Positions 18,976 through 28,360 of a stretch of DNA of 64,000 nucleotides are shown piece after piece. The notes below the pieces were generated by a model, which worked only from the letters and a program-made list of their open reading frames with translations, did not search any database and was not told the DNA's origin. Made by a program: the position numbers and the translations under genes. This DNA comes from a bacterium (GTDB lineage Bacteria > Sumerlaeota > Sumerlaeia > SLMS01), in the NCBI GenBank assembly GCA_016125005.1, contig WGMQ01000005.1, forward strand, positions 62,001 through 126,000. Reading direction: 5' to 3'. Each line of letters opens with the position of its first letter. Positions within the stretch are counted from its first letter, which is position 1.

Positions 18976-19126
18976 CTGGACCGAAGCCTCCTTTCGAAAG
19001 GATCTCCCCACCCTGCGAGTCGGCGGGGAAAGGGCGGGTAGAAGACTCCCCTCCCAAACCCCGGGACAAGGGAAATCGACCAGCCGTGTTGGTCGTTTGC
19101 GGAACAAGGGTGCCTGCCCGGCTCCG

Positions 19127-19756
19127 TCAAGGAATGGGAAACCAGCCGCGGAGGATCGTCAGCAGGCGCTTGAAAGCCGGATCCTCGCAGTTCTTGAAGC
19201 TGGCCTGCTTGGCGATCTCCCCGTAGTACGAGGCGGATTTCCGAGGCTTCCCTTTCTGCACCAAGGCCGCTTCCATTGCTTCTTTTGGCGGTTCCCATTT
19301 GCCTCGGGAATTCTGCCGGAAGCCCTTCTCCCGCAGGAAACCGGCAAGCGCCTGCTCCTCCCCATTCCAGCCAAGAACTTTGACGACAACAGGGGATGGC
19401 GACCAGACCCAACTTTCCAGTTCTGGCTCGATCACCACACACTCGATCCGCTCAGGGTCCCACCCAGCCGCGATATTGGCGCGGCGGACCTTTTCTTCCA
19501 TCTCCGGGATTTCACTCGGTGACGCGGCACCGGAGCCGTCGCGGTCGAACACCACGATGCCATAGCTGACGCGCCCAAGAAAGGACTGCATCAGACCTGC
19601 CGACTTACCGTAACAGCCCGAGTCGTGATTGTTGTGCTTGATGATTCGATAGGCGATGGAGCGGATCCCGAGTGCCTGATGACGCGCAAGCAATGCCTCA
19701 AGGGCCCGCCGTTGATCGTCATCCGCGACAAGCACCCCGAGGTCCAGTTCCATCAA
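19127..19756 (-). CDS. Hypothetical protein, possible TOPRIM/DUF4276-like partner of the upstream ATPase
   Basis: IVVFDRDGSG and CVVIEPELESWVW acidic motifs; ATGA overlap with the AAA ATPase gene. Confidence 0.6.
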   Translation of the reverse strand: MMELDLGVLVADDDQRRALEALLARHQALGIRSIAYRIIKHNNHDSGCYGKSAGLMQSFLGRVSYGIVVFDRDGSGAASPSEIPEMEEKVRRANIAAGWDPERIECVVIEPELESWVWSPSPVVVKVLGWNGEEQALAGFLREKGFRQNSRGKWEPPKEAMEAALVQKGKPRKSASYYGEIAKQASFKNCEDPAFKRLLTILRGWFPIP

Positions 19757-20955
19757 CTCAGGACCCCGCTCGCGAGCAAGTCCCCCAAATCAGCCATGCG
19801 CTTCCAATTCCGGAGTGCCGGGTGTTGGTCACCCCGGATCACCTGCGTGGCACCGTCCTCATCACGCGAGAAGCACAGCAGCTCGGATGGCTCCATCATG
19901 TTGAGGATCACAGGTGAATGCGTCGCGACCAGAATCTGCGCCGTTGCCACCGAACGCAGCGACTGGCACATGGTCTCGATGGCGGCGGGGTGGATGCCTG
20001 TTTCCGGTTCCTCGATCATATAGACGCCCGTCAGTCCCGGTATATACGCGAGGGAGGTCAGCGCCAGCAGGCGCAGCGTGCCATCGGAGGTCATCCACGA
20101 GGGCACTTCGACGCCCGAGTCGTATTTCATCATGAGGTACTTGTAGCGGTCTTCGGGACGTTCCACCACGCGGATGTCGGCAAGGTCCGGCAGGGCTGTG
20201 CGCAGGTGCGCGATCCAGTCGGCGAAGGCGGCGGGGTTCGATTGCTTGAAGGCATCGATGACATAGGCAAGGTTGCTTCCATCTGAACTGAGCCGGTTCC
20301 GGGATTTGTCCTCTGATCCGCGCGCGAGTCCTCTTGAATCCAAATTGATGGTCGTCATCAAGTGACACAGGCTTTCACGTAGTTCTGTCAAGAGTACGAA
20401 AGCGTCGTCTTTTTCTGAAAGTACCGGCACTTGATCCAGAACAGACTTTGCACGGTAGGTCATGCCACCGTACACACCTTTCTCTTGTTGCCCGTATGGA
20501 TCGCGGACGTAAAATTTTCCGTCCTCGGTCCGGTTGGCGATGAACTCCACGCGCCCGCTTTCCTCGACAAAATCCAAAGTTTCCGAAATCAGGCGCAATG
20601 CCTGAGCCGGATCGAGCCCCACGCGGGCTGAGTAGCGGACGATCGGGGTCTTCAGTGAGTCGGGAACGGCATGGGTAAAGAGCCCCAAACGCGGATCTAC
20701 GCTAAGCAGGTCAACATCGACCAGAATCTCGAAGTTGTTCCCCTGCCGCCCCCAGACCAGATCGTGGAAATTCCAACTGCGATCAGACACAGCGATATTC
20801 GCATCATGGCGCACCATCGTCCCAAGAAACGCCAGCGCGTCCATCAGCGTCGACTTGCCGGATGCGTTCGGTCCCACGAGGACTTGGAAGCGGTCGAGCT
20901 TCACGTCCACGTGGCGCAGGCAGCGGTAGTTCTTGATCTCGATCCGACGAATCAT
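19753..20955 (-). CDS. AAA-family ATPase (RecF/OLD-like, AAA_21 type)
   Basis: IKNYRCLRHVDVKLDRFQVLVGPNASGKSTLMDAL Walker A; VYMIEEPETGIHP Walker B; ILVATHSPVILNMM. Confidence 0.9.
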   Translation of the reverse strand: MIRRIEIKNYRCLRHVDVKLDRFQVLVGPNASGKSTLMDALAFLGTMVRHDANIAVSDRSWNFHDLVWGRQGNNFEILVDVDLLSVDPRLGLFTHAVPDSLKTPIVRYSARVGLDPAQALRLISETLDFVEESGRVEFIANRTEDGKFYVRDPYGQQEKGVYGGMTYRAKSVLDQVPVLSEKDDAFVLLTELRESLCHLMTTINLDSRGLARGSEDKSRNRLSSDGSNLAYVIDAFKQSNPAAFADWIAHLRTALPDLADIRVVERPEDRYKYLMMKYDSGVEVPSWMTSDGTLRLLALTSLAYIPGLTGVYMIEEPETGIHPAAIETMCQSLRSVATAQILVATHSPVILNMMEPSELLCFSRDEDGATQVIRGDQHPALRNWKRMADLGDLLASGVLS

Positions 20956-21033
20956 CTGGCGAAGCCTCCGGGGCTCAGGACGACCGCACAGTATCCATGT
21001 CGCTACCGCCTGCCAAGGGCCAACCGTTGGTCG

Positions 21034-21594
21034 TCACTTCGTCATCAGCTCTCCGAATGCCCAGTTGCAGAGGATCACGCTGGCGGCGAGGCCGGCGAAG
21101 TCGCCGATCAGGCCCGCGGCGACTGCGTGGCGTGTCTTGCGCAGGTTCACCGATCCGAAGTACACTGTTAGCACGTAGAAGGTGGTTTCCGTGGACCCCA
21201 TCATGACGGACGCCATCAGGCCCGCGTAGCTGTCGGGGCCGGAGGTCAGGAAGATGCTGTTCATCACGCCCAGCGCGCCGCTTCCCGACAGGGGGCGGAT
21301 CAGGGCCATCGGCAGCAGTTCCGCCGGCATCCCGACGTAGTTCGTGATCGGGCCCAGGAGCCGGTTGAAGATGTCCATCGCCGTGACGTCGCGGAACATG
21401 CCGATGGCGACCAGGATCGCCACCAGATACGGCATGATGCGGACGGCGACGTCGAAGCCTTCCTTGGCGCCTTCGACGAAGGCCTCATATACCTTCACGC
21501 CACGGAACAGGGCGTAGACTGGGATCACAAAGATCAGCGCGGGGACGGCCCAGTCTGAGAATACTTGCAGGAATTTGGTGAGCATTTCCATCAT
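21034..21594 (-). CDS. spmB: SpmB-like nucleoside-recognition domain membrane protein
   Basis: Gate-domain pattern RPLSGSGALGVMNSIF...GLMASVMMGSTETTFYVLTVYFG. Confidence 0.85.
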   Translation of the reverse strand: MMEMLTKFLQVFSDWAVPALIFVIPVYALFRGVKVYEAFVEGAKEGFDVAVRIMPYLVAILVAIGMFRDVTAMDIFNRLLGPITNYVGMPAELLPMALIRPLSGSGALGVMNSIFLTSGPDSYAGLMASVMMGSTETTFYVLTVYFGSVNLRKTRHAVAAGLIGDFAGLAASVILCNWAFGELMTK

Positions 21595-21596
21595 GA

Positions 21597-22745
21597 TCAG
21601 GACTTGGCCTCCGCGGTGGTGTCGGTCTCACGCATTTGTGGCGGAAGCGGGATCTTGAAGATGGGCAGGCGCTCGAGAATCTTGCAGGCAAGCACCGCGA
21701 AGAACGTCGAGCAGAGCGTGGCGGCCAGCATGATCGGCCAGAACTTCATCAGTTCCACCGAACCGGCGGCGGCGCGATAGCCAATGATCGACGGCGTGAT
21801 GATCGTGACGCTGGAGGTGTTGATCGCCAGCAGCATGCACTGGGCGTTCGACGCGTATTCCTTGTGCTCGTTGATGGCCTGCAATTCGGCCATGGCCTTG
21901 AGTCCGAGCGGCGTGGCGGCGTTGCCGAGGCCGAGCATGTTCGCGGCCACGTTCATCACGATGGCGCCCATTGCCTCGCCATCGGGGGGAATGTCCGGGA
22001 AGAGGAACTTCATGATCGGGCGGAGCATCCGCGCCAGCAACTGCACCAGACCCGCCTGCTCAGCAACACGCATAAGGCCGAGCCAGAACATGATGACGCC
22101 GATCAGGCTGATGGCCAGTTCGATGGCTTTCTCCGCCCAGCTCGTCGCCGAGTGTGTGAGCACTCCCATCCAGTTCGGTGCCTTGACGGAGTCGCCAACC
22201 TTGGACTTCTCTGGGAAAATCAGATTCACATCGTCGACCTGGAAGGTTCCCGATGTCGGCTCGCTGTTGGCCTTTCGGATCACAGCGATTGCCGTAAGGG
22301 TCATCGGGTAGGACGACTTGGCGGTGGGGTTCTCGGGAGCAGGGGTCAGCGTGGCCAGGTCGATGGAAGCGTCCACCCAAGCGTCGCCGGCGCCCAGTGT
22401 CCCCGAGGCATCCCCGTAGAAAACATCACCCGCTTCCGTCGTGAAGACGCCCTGAAGACGGTGGCCGCTGTTGTCTCCCCTTACCTTGATCGCGAGCTTG
22501 CTTGGGGTATCCTTCGCGGGCTTGGGAACGGTGACACCGACGGGGATTTCCTGACGGCGACCTTCGCCGAAGGAGTACTCGATGGATTTGTCCTGAAGAT
22601 CACCGATCACCAGGGGGGCGGGTGTCGTGGTAGTCGGCACCTTGCTGACGTCGAGCCAGGCGCCGTACCCGATGGCCAGCACCACCAGGCCGATCCAGAC
22701 GTAGTTAATCACAGTAGCATCTCCGTGCCCTGGAAATTGCGTCAC
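21597..22745 (-). CDS. spmA: SpmA-like nucleoside-recognition domain membrane protein with a large extra-membrane insertion after TM1
   Basis: VINYVWIGLVVLAIGYGAWLD then ~150 aa soluble segment then MNVAANMLGLGNAATPLGLKAMAELQ. Start may be GTG at 22712. Confidence 0.85.
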   Translation of the reverse strand: MTQFPGHGDATVINYVWIGLVVLAIGYGAWLDVSKVPTTTTPAPLVIGDLQDKSIEYSFGEGRRQEIPVGVTVPKPAKDTPSKLAIKVRGDNSGHRLQGVFTTEAGDVFYGDASGTLGAGDAWVDASIDLATLTPAPENPTAKSSYPMTLTAIAVIRKANSEPTSGTFQVDDVNLIFPEKSKVGDSVKAPNWMGVLTHSATSWAEKAIELAISLIGVIMFWLGLMRVAEQAGLVQLLARMLRPIMKFLFPDIPPDGEAMGAIVMNVAANMLGLGNAATPLGLKAMAELQAINEHKEYASNAQCMLLAINTSSVTIITPSIIGYRAAAGSVELMKFWPIMLAATLCSTFFAVLACKILERLPIFKIPLPPQMRETDTTAEAKS

Positions 22746-22814
22746 GAAGGCGTGAGCCCAAACGGCACTCTTTTTCGTGATGATCTGTCAATTCTTCCGT
22801 CCCGAAAGGGAGCG

Positions 22815-24293
22815 TCAAGGCGGACTTGCCGGTTCGTGGATCCAGAGGCGGCACCACCACGAGTCGTAGGCCTCAACGGGGCGGTAGGATCGCGCGACGG
22901 CCTCGCGCATTTCCGGTGTCCAGCCCGGCGTCGGCTGCGAGCCGTCCATTGGCTGCGTGGTCACGATCAGGCGGAAGCGGTGGGCGGCGATGTCGGCCAG
23001 AAACGGGGCCGGGTCCCAGCGGCCCTCCGCCGCGAGCTGCTGCATGATGAACGGCTGGTAGAGCACCGGCTTGTCCGCGCGGATGGCGTAGATGGGAAGT
23101 TCGCTCAGCACGTCGCCGTCGGTGCCGACAAGACGAGCCCAGAGGGCCGTATCTCCCGGTTGCTCGACGGGCACCGCGTGGATTGCGACGCGCCGCACGG
23201 GATGCCACTGGAGTCCCGCGCCGACGAGCAACGCCACCACGCACGCCACTTGTAGAGCGCGCCAAGGACGAGAGGCATCCGCAGGGAGCGGCATGGCCGC
23301 GGCCAGCACCGCCACGACCGCGACGGCCACGTCCAGCTCCAGCAGGTAGTTGGCCGCGGAACCCGCCTTTGCCAATTGTATATACGATAGCGAATTGAGC
23401 AGCAGCCACATGCCGAACGCCAGGGCAGTGGGCTGTTCCAGGCGCGCGCGCCACAGGATGGCCAGACCCAGCACCGCGACAGCCAGCTTCTCGCCGCTGA
23501 ACCGACCCAGGTGACCTGCCCAGGTCCAGAGCTTCCCCCACTCCATCACGTTCGCGTTGAAGGTCACCGTATGGCGCCAGAACTCGCCACCGGTCAGCCA
23601 TTGCAGGATGCCCAGCACAATCAGCCCCGCCACGGCGAGGCCGCAGGCAAGCGCCAGCGCCGCGCGGCGACGGCCCTGCCAGACGAGCAGTGCGATTCCC
23701 GCGACGGGCGCCAGTATCTGCGTCTGCTTTGTATAGACAGCCAGGAGGAACAGCGCTGCCGCCACGGCGAGCCGCCACTTTCGTGTGCCGCCGGTCAGCA
23801 CCACCAACCCGCCAAGCCCCAGCGCGATCGCCGGGATGTCGACACGCGTATAGACAATCCAGTCGTTCCAGTCCCAGGTGACCAGAAAGAGCATCGGCGC
23901 CAGCAGCGCCGGCGCGACTCGGCCTGTCTCGCGCCACACGATCCACGCTGCCATGAGGGCGATGGAAACCGCCGCCAGCAAAACCAGCAGCCGCCCCTGC
24001 CAAAGGCCCGGCGAGCCAGTCGCCAGCAGTGCTGTATAGACGGCGGGATAGACCGGCGGATAGTTCCCCACTGTGTAGGGATAGCCGTCTAAGTCCGGAT
24101 AGATCGTGCGGCCGGCTTTCAGCTCCAACGCCTGTTGAAGCAGGAATCCCTCCTCGCGATCAAGCTGCCACGGATAGTGGCCGATCACCGCGATGGACCG
24201 CTGGATCGGGGCCAGCGCCGGAATGAATAGCAGCAGCACCGCCAGGACGAAGAGCGCCGTCGTCCACGGATGCCGCAGGTCCGCCGGTCTCAT
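22815..24293 (-). CDS. Polytopic membrane protein, GT39/ArnT-like glycosyltransferase
   Basis: Multiple TM helices; DREEGFLLQQALELKAGRTIYPDLDGYPYTVGNYPPVY N-terminal loop; ATGA overlap with downstream partner. Confidence 0.7.
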   Translation of the reverse strand: MRPADLRHPWTTALFVLAVLLLFIPALAPIQRSIAVIGHYPWQLDREEGFLLQQALELKAGRTIYPDLDGYPYTVGNYPPVYPAVYTALLATGSPGLWQGRLLVLLAAVSIALMAAWIVWRETGRVAPALLAPMLFLVTWDWNDWIVYTRVDIPAIALGLGGLVVLTGGTRKWRLAVAAALFLLAVYTKQTQILAPVAGIALLVWQGRRRAALALACGLAVAGLIVLGILQWLTGGEFWRHTVTFNANVMEWGKLWTWAGHLGRFSGEKLAVAVLGLAILWRARLEQPTALAFGMWLLLNSLSYIQLAKAGSAANYLLELDVAVAVVAVLAAAMPLPADASRPWRALQVACVVALLVGAGLQWHPVRRVAIHAVPVEQPGDTALWARLVGTDGDVLSELPIYAIRADKPVLYQPFIMQQLAAEGRWDPAPFLADIAAHRFRLIVTTQPMDGSQPTPGWTPEMREAVARSYRPVEAYDSWWCRLWIHEPASPP

Positions 24294-25441
24294 CCGAGCA
24301 CGCGCTCGACCGCCGCGAAGACCGTCTCCGCAGTCATCGCTTCAAGGCAGAAGGTCGGCTTGGGGCACCGCTTCAGGTAGCAGGGCGCGCAGGGGAAATC
24401 CGTCACGATCTTCTCGCCGAGGCCGTAGAGGTCCACCTCCTGATGACAGGTGGGACCGAACCAGGTGACGATCGGGCGAGCCAGCGCGATGGCGACGTGC
24501 ATCGCCAGCGAATCGGCGCTCAGCACCGCGTCGAGCCGCTCGACGAAACCGAAGAAGCCCTCCAGCGAGTTGTCGGTCCCCGAGTCGAAAACCTGCCGCC
24601 CGACCAGCGAACCGGCCCGCGCCATCAGCTCGCGATGGAGCGCCGCCTCGCGCTTGCCGCCTAGCAGCACGACGCGCCATTCGGGGTGCTTTTCCACCAG
24701 CGCCAGGAACTCGGCCATGCGCCCGGTGGTCCAGCCCTTGGTGGCGAACACCGGACCGCATCCGGTATTAAGGCCGATCACCTTGGTGCCCGCGGGAAGC
24801 GGCTCTGCACCGAAAAGCTTCGTCCAGAGCGCCGCCGCCTCGCGACGACCCTCGTCGCTCACCGTCAGCGTGTAGCGCTCGCCCTCGTAGGGGAGCTCGG
24901 CCACCTCGCTCACGATCTGCGGCATCGACTTCTGATTTACGGTAAACTTGAGCGGATCGGACAGGCCGAGCCGCAGCGCGTACATGGCCGCCTCGTTCCA
25001 AACCGTGATCGTGTTGTAGGCCGTGGGGGCGAAACCCTGGCGGCGGTCCGCATCCAGGCGCGCGGAGAGCGCCACCGCGTGCGCGTCCTTGTCGAGGCAG
25101 ATGAGGCGCGAAAAGCGGCGACCTTCGAGCGCGGCGATTCCCGCCGGGCTGAAGGTGCGGATTTCGTCAACCAGCGGATCGCGGGCGATGGCCTCGCTTC
25201 CCGCCTCAGTCAGCCAAACGATCCACGACGTCGGGTGCTCGCGCTTGAGCGCCGGCAGGATCGCCTTCGTCCGGAGCACATCCCCCATCGCCCCCAGCTT
25301 GATGATGAGGATCTGCTCGCCGCGCGGTTGATAATGCGTGCAGGAGGGGCAGCCGTCGTGCTTGTTGCAGGGCTTGTAGCCGCTGAAGTAGCGACAATCG
25401 GTGCGGAGCTCGGACAGGGCGATCGTGGCAAATGTTGTCAT
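24290..25441 (-). CDS. Glycosyltransferase family 9 (heptosyltransferase-like) with N-terminal Cys-rich segment
   Basis: ILIIKLGAMGDVLRTKAILPALKREHP; GLNTGCGPVFATKGW; SADSLAMHVAIALARPIVTWFGPT; CRYFSGYKPCNKHDGCPSCTHY. Confidence 0.88.
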   Translation of the reverse strand: MTTFATIALSELRTDCRYFSGYKPCNKHDGCPSCTHYQPRGEQILIIKLGAMGDVLRTKAILPALKREHPTSWIVWLTEAGSEAIARDPLVDEIRTFSPAGIAALEGRRFSRLICLDKDAHAVALSARLDADRRQGFAPTAYNTITVWNEAAMYALRLGLSDPLKFTVNQKSMPQIVSEVAELPYEGERYTLTVSDEGRREAAALWTKLFGAEPLPAGTKVIGLNTGCGPVFATKGWTTGRMAEFLALVEKHPEWRVVLLGGKREAALHRELMARAGSLVGRQVFDSGTDNSLEGFFGFVERLDAVLSADSLAMHVAIALARPIVTWFGPTCHQEVDLYGLGEKIVTDFPCAPCYLKRCPKPTFCLEAMTAETVFAAVERVLG

Positions 25442-25773
25442 GGCGTGGGGGGCGACGGACGAAGCTCCTCGGGGTTAGGCAAGGGCCTCCAAGCTGACCA
25501 CCGGGAAGGGAAACGCAATGGGGGATTCGCCGCAGGAGGTCGTAAAGGTCCGGATCCTTCGTTGGCCTGCGGTCGGTGGGCTCTGTCATGTATGTTGAAT
25601 ACACTCCGTCGCCCACCGCCTTGGCCGCCTCGGCTGCGAACCTTTACGCCTCTCCTGAGTGATTCTCAGGAGTTGCTCCGATTCGCCGCCGCCGCCGAAA
25701 GAACTCCTTGTCACGCTCGACCAATTTCCCAAGTCTTCGACCTTATTTGACTAAACGTCCAAAGGTTATTTCT

Positions 25774-27309
25774 GTGTCCGAGCCCCGCGCCGCCGAACTG
25801 AAGAAGAGACTCGAATCGCTCCTCGCCTCCCTTGACGCCGACCTGCTCAGGGACAGCCAGCGCATCCTCACCTTCGAGACGGTTTCCGGCGGCAACCCGG
25901 AGCAGGAAGCCAAGTATCGCCAGCAGATTCCCGCCTGCCTCCTCTGGCTGCGCGAGCTGGCCACCCGCATGGGCTTCGAGTTCCGCCAGTGGGACAACAA
26001 GGTGGCCGAGATCGAGTGGGCCGAAGTCGCCGAAGCGGGCACGACCCGTCCCGTCATGGGCATCGCCGCCCACATCGACGTGGTGACCCCAGCCGGACGC
26101 TGGAAGTACGGTCCCTTCGACGGCACCATCGACCAGGGGATCCTTTACGGTCGCGGCACCCAGGACGACAAGGGGCCGCTGATCCAGGCCCTCTACGCCA
26201 TGTATATTGCCAAGGAAGCGGGCGTGGTCCCCTCCTGCGACATTCGCCTCATCATCGGCACGAAGGAAGAAACCGGCGACTGGTCCGACGTCGAGTTCTA
26301 CATCAAGCATCGCGGCGCCCCTGACTTCGGCTTCACCCCCGACGCCGAGTTCCCCCTCATCACCGGCGAGAAGGGGATGATCAACCTTGAGTTCACCGCC
26401 ACCTGGCCCGCCGTCGCGGCCAACGCGGAAACCGGCATGGAATGGATTTCCCTCAAGGGCGGAGAGCGTTCGAACATCATCCCGGCCCTCAGCGAAGTGC
26501 TCCTCCGCTTCCCCGTTGAGAGCAAGCACGCCGTCATGAAGGAGCTGGTCCGCGAGACCACGCGCTTCACCGTCGAGAATCCCGGCTCCAACGTGACGCT
26601 CATCCCGAACAACGAGACGGACAGCGCCGCCAAGGGCTACTACGAGGCGCTCGTTTCCTTCGTCGGCAAGGCGGCCCACAGCTCCCTGCCCGACAAGGGC
26701 TACAACGCGATCACGGATTCTCTCCGGTTCTTCGCCGACGTCGAGACACTTCCCCCCGCGGTGCGCGCGTACATCCAGTTCCTGGCCCTGATGGCCTCCG
26801 CCACCGACGGCAGCCCGCTCCAGATCGACAGCACCCACCCCTTCGTCGGCGCCACCACGGCGGCGTTGACCCTCTGCACCATCGAACCCACCAAGGGCTT
26901 TGGCCTGCTCAACGTCCGCCCGACCATGGGAATGGACTGCGCCACGGTCCTGGCCAACGCACGCGCCGCCACCGCGGCCTTTGCCGACGCCACCGGTCTG
27001 GAGATCACCGTCGAGCCCCGTGGCGGACGCACCGTCGAGGCCATCTACCTCGATCCGGAAAAGCCCGGCATCGAGCAGTTCATCAACGCGCTGCGCTCCG
27101 GCTACCAAGGCGTGACCGGCAAGCCCGGCGAACCCATGTCGATCGGCGGCACCACCTACGCCAAGGCGTTCCCGAACTTCTGCGCCTTTGGCCCCGTCGA
27201 GCACGGCGTGGACGAGGAACTGGCCCACCAGGCCGACGAGCACCTGGCCCTCGACTCGATCCGCCGCAACACGCTCATCTACGCGCTCAGCATCGCGATG
27301 ATGGGGTAG
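25774..27309 (+). CDS. M20 family dipeptidase (PepV/Sapep-like)
   Basis: GIAAHIDVVTPAGRWKYGPFDGTIDQGILYGRGTQDDKGPLIQALYAM, GTKEETGDWSDVEFY; GTG start at 25774 likely. Confidence 0.87.
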   Translation: MSEPRAAELKKRLESLLASLDADLLRDSQRILTFETVSGGNPEQEAKYRQQIPACLLWLRELATRMGFEFRQWDNKVAEIEWAEVAEAGTTRPVMGIAAHIDVVTPAGRWKYGPFDGTIDQGILYGRGTQDDKGPLIQALYAMYIAKEAGVVPSCDIRLIIGTKEETGDWSDVEFYIKHRGAPDFGFTPDAEFPLITGEKGMINLEFTATWPAVAANAETGMEWISLKGGERSNIIPALSEVLLRFPVESKHAVMKELVRETTRFTVENPGSNVTLIPNNETDSAAKGYYEALVSFVGKAAHSSLPDKGYNAITDSLRFFADVETLPPAVRAYIQFLALMASATDGSPLQIDSTHPFVGATTAALTLCTIEPTKGFGLLNVRPTMGMDCATVLANARAATAAFADATGLEITVEPRGGRTVEAIYLDPEKPGIEQFINALRSGYQGVTGKPGEPMSIGGTTYAKAFPNFCAFGPVEHGVDEELAHQADEHLALDSIRRNTLIYALSIAMMG

Positions 27310-27350
27310 CCAACCGCCACAGCCCCCCACTCGATCCGCTCCGCGGCGGA

Positions 27351-27977
27351 TTGCTGGTGCTTGTCTATCTCGTGATTGGACTGGCCCTCCCCCTGTTCGT
27401 CCGATCCTGCGCCATTGAGACCACCTATATAGCCTTCCTCTTCCTCGATAAGGCCCTGCTGATCCTGATCGGGATCGTCGGACTCCTTGGACTCTACGGC
27501 GTCTTCCTCCATTGGAAAGGGGGGCAGCGGAAGCTCGCCATCCTTTGCCTAGGCCTCGCGCTCCTCAACATGATGATGGCAGATGTCTATGGATCCTGGA
27601 GATGGATCATCCAATCACGCTTCACGGGAGACAACGGAGTTGCCGAGGTCCGTCGCCTCCTCGCCGAGGAAGTGACCCGACTCGAAGCAGCCAGCCCCAA
27701 CCCCTTCGAGGGGGCCTCCTTCGATGCCTGGGATCCCGCCTTCATCGCCGAGTCCCGCCTCGCGCCCATTCAGCGGCGATTTGAATCCAAGTACGTTCGC
27801 CTAATGCTCCTCGAACGGGGCCGTTACGCCTTGGTCCTCGACGACGGCGGCGGCCACCTCTCCCCATGGGGAATCGTCGTCGGTCCCCCCGACATGCTGC
27901 CCACCGAGTTTCACATCCCCGTCTCCCAGACCTGGGAACCGGGCGTCTTCTTCTACGACGCCATCTCGCCGCGCTGA
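27351..27977 (+). CDS. Hypothetical membrane protein
   Basis: N-terminal TM helices, ORF follows dipeptidase gene; no recognised family. Confidence 0.55.
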   Translation: MLVLVYLVIGLALPLFVRSCAIETTYIAFLFLDKALLILIGIVGLLGLYGVFLHWKGGQRKLAILCLGLALLNMMMADVYGSWRWIIQSRFTGDNGVAEVRRLLAEEVTRLEAASPNPFEGASFDAWDPAFIAESRLAPIQRRFESKYVRLMLLERGRYALVLDDGGGHLSPWGIVVGPPDMLPTEFHIPVSQTWEPGVFFYDAISPR

Positions 27978-28360
27978 CCCCCTGCCCGTCAACGATGTCG
28001 AAAGAACCGGCACACACCTCGGCACTCCACCCGTGAATCGCCCTAATGGACCCACATCCTGTCAGAAGCGCTTTACTGTCCAACGCCCCGTGACCCTCGC
28101 GAACCCTATGGCCCTTTTCGGTCAGCGGGACGACCGCATGCTTTCGCCGCGATGTTCGTAGGCTTGCATTTTCTCACCAAAACTTGTCCAATAAGGGCCA
28201 CGTCATCAGGGCAATTTGTGCCACCCACTCGCGAGGTCCCTTTTGACCACTTTGACGAAGCGCGTCCAAAATCGCGTTGATCTGTTATGTCCACCTACCT
28301 ACCAACCTGCGGTCCACATCACAAGACAGTGCCTTGCCCATCCCAGCCTCCGGAGATCAC

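Noticed and set aside
25711-27330. 539-aa minus-strand ORF opposite the dipeptidase
   Set aside because: Shadow ORF; dipeptidase has metal-binding motifs on the plus strand.
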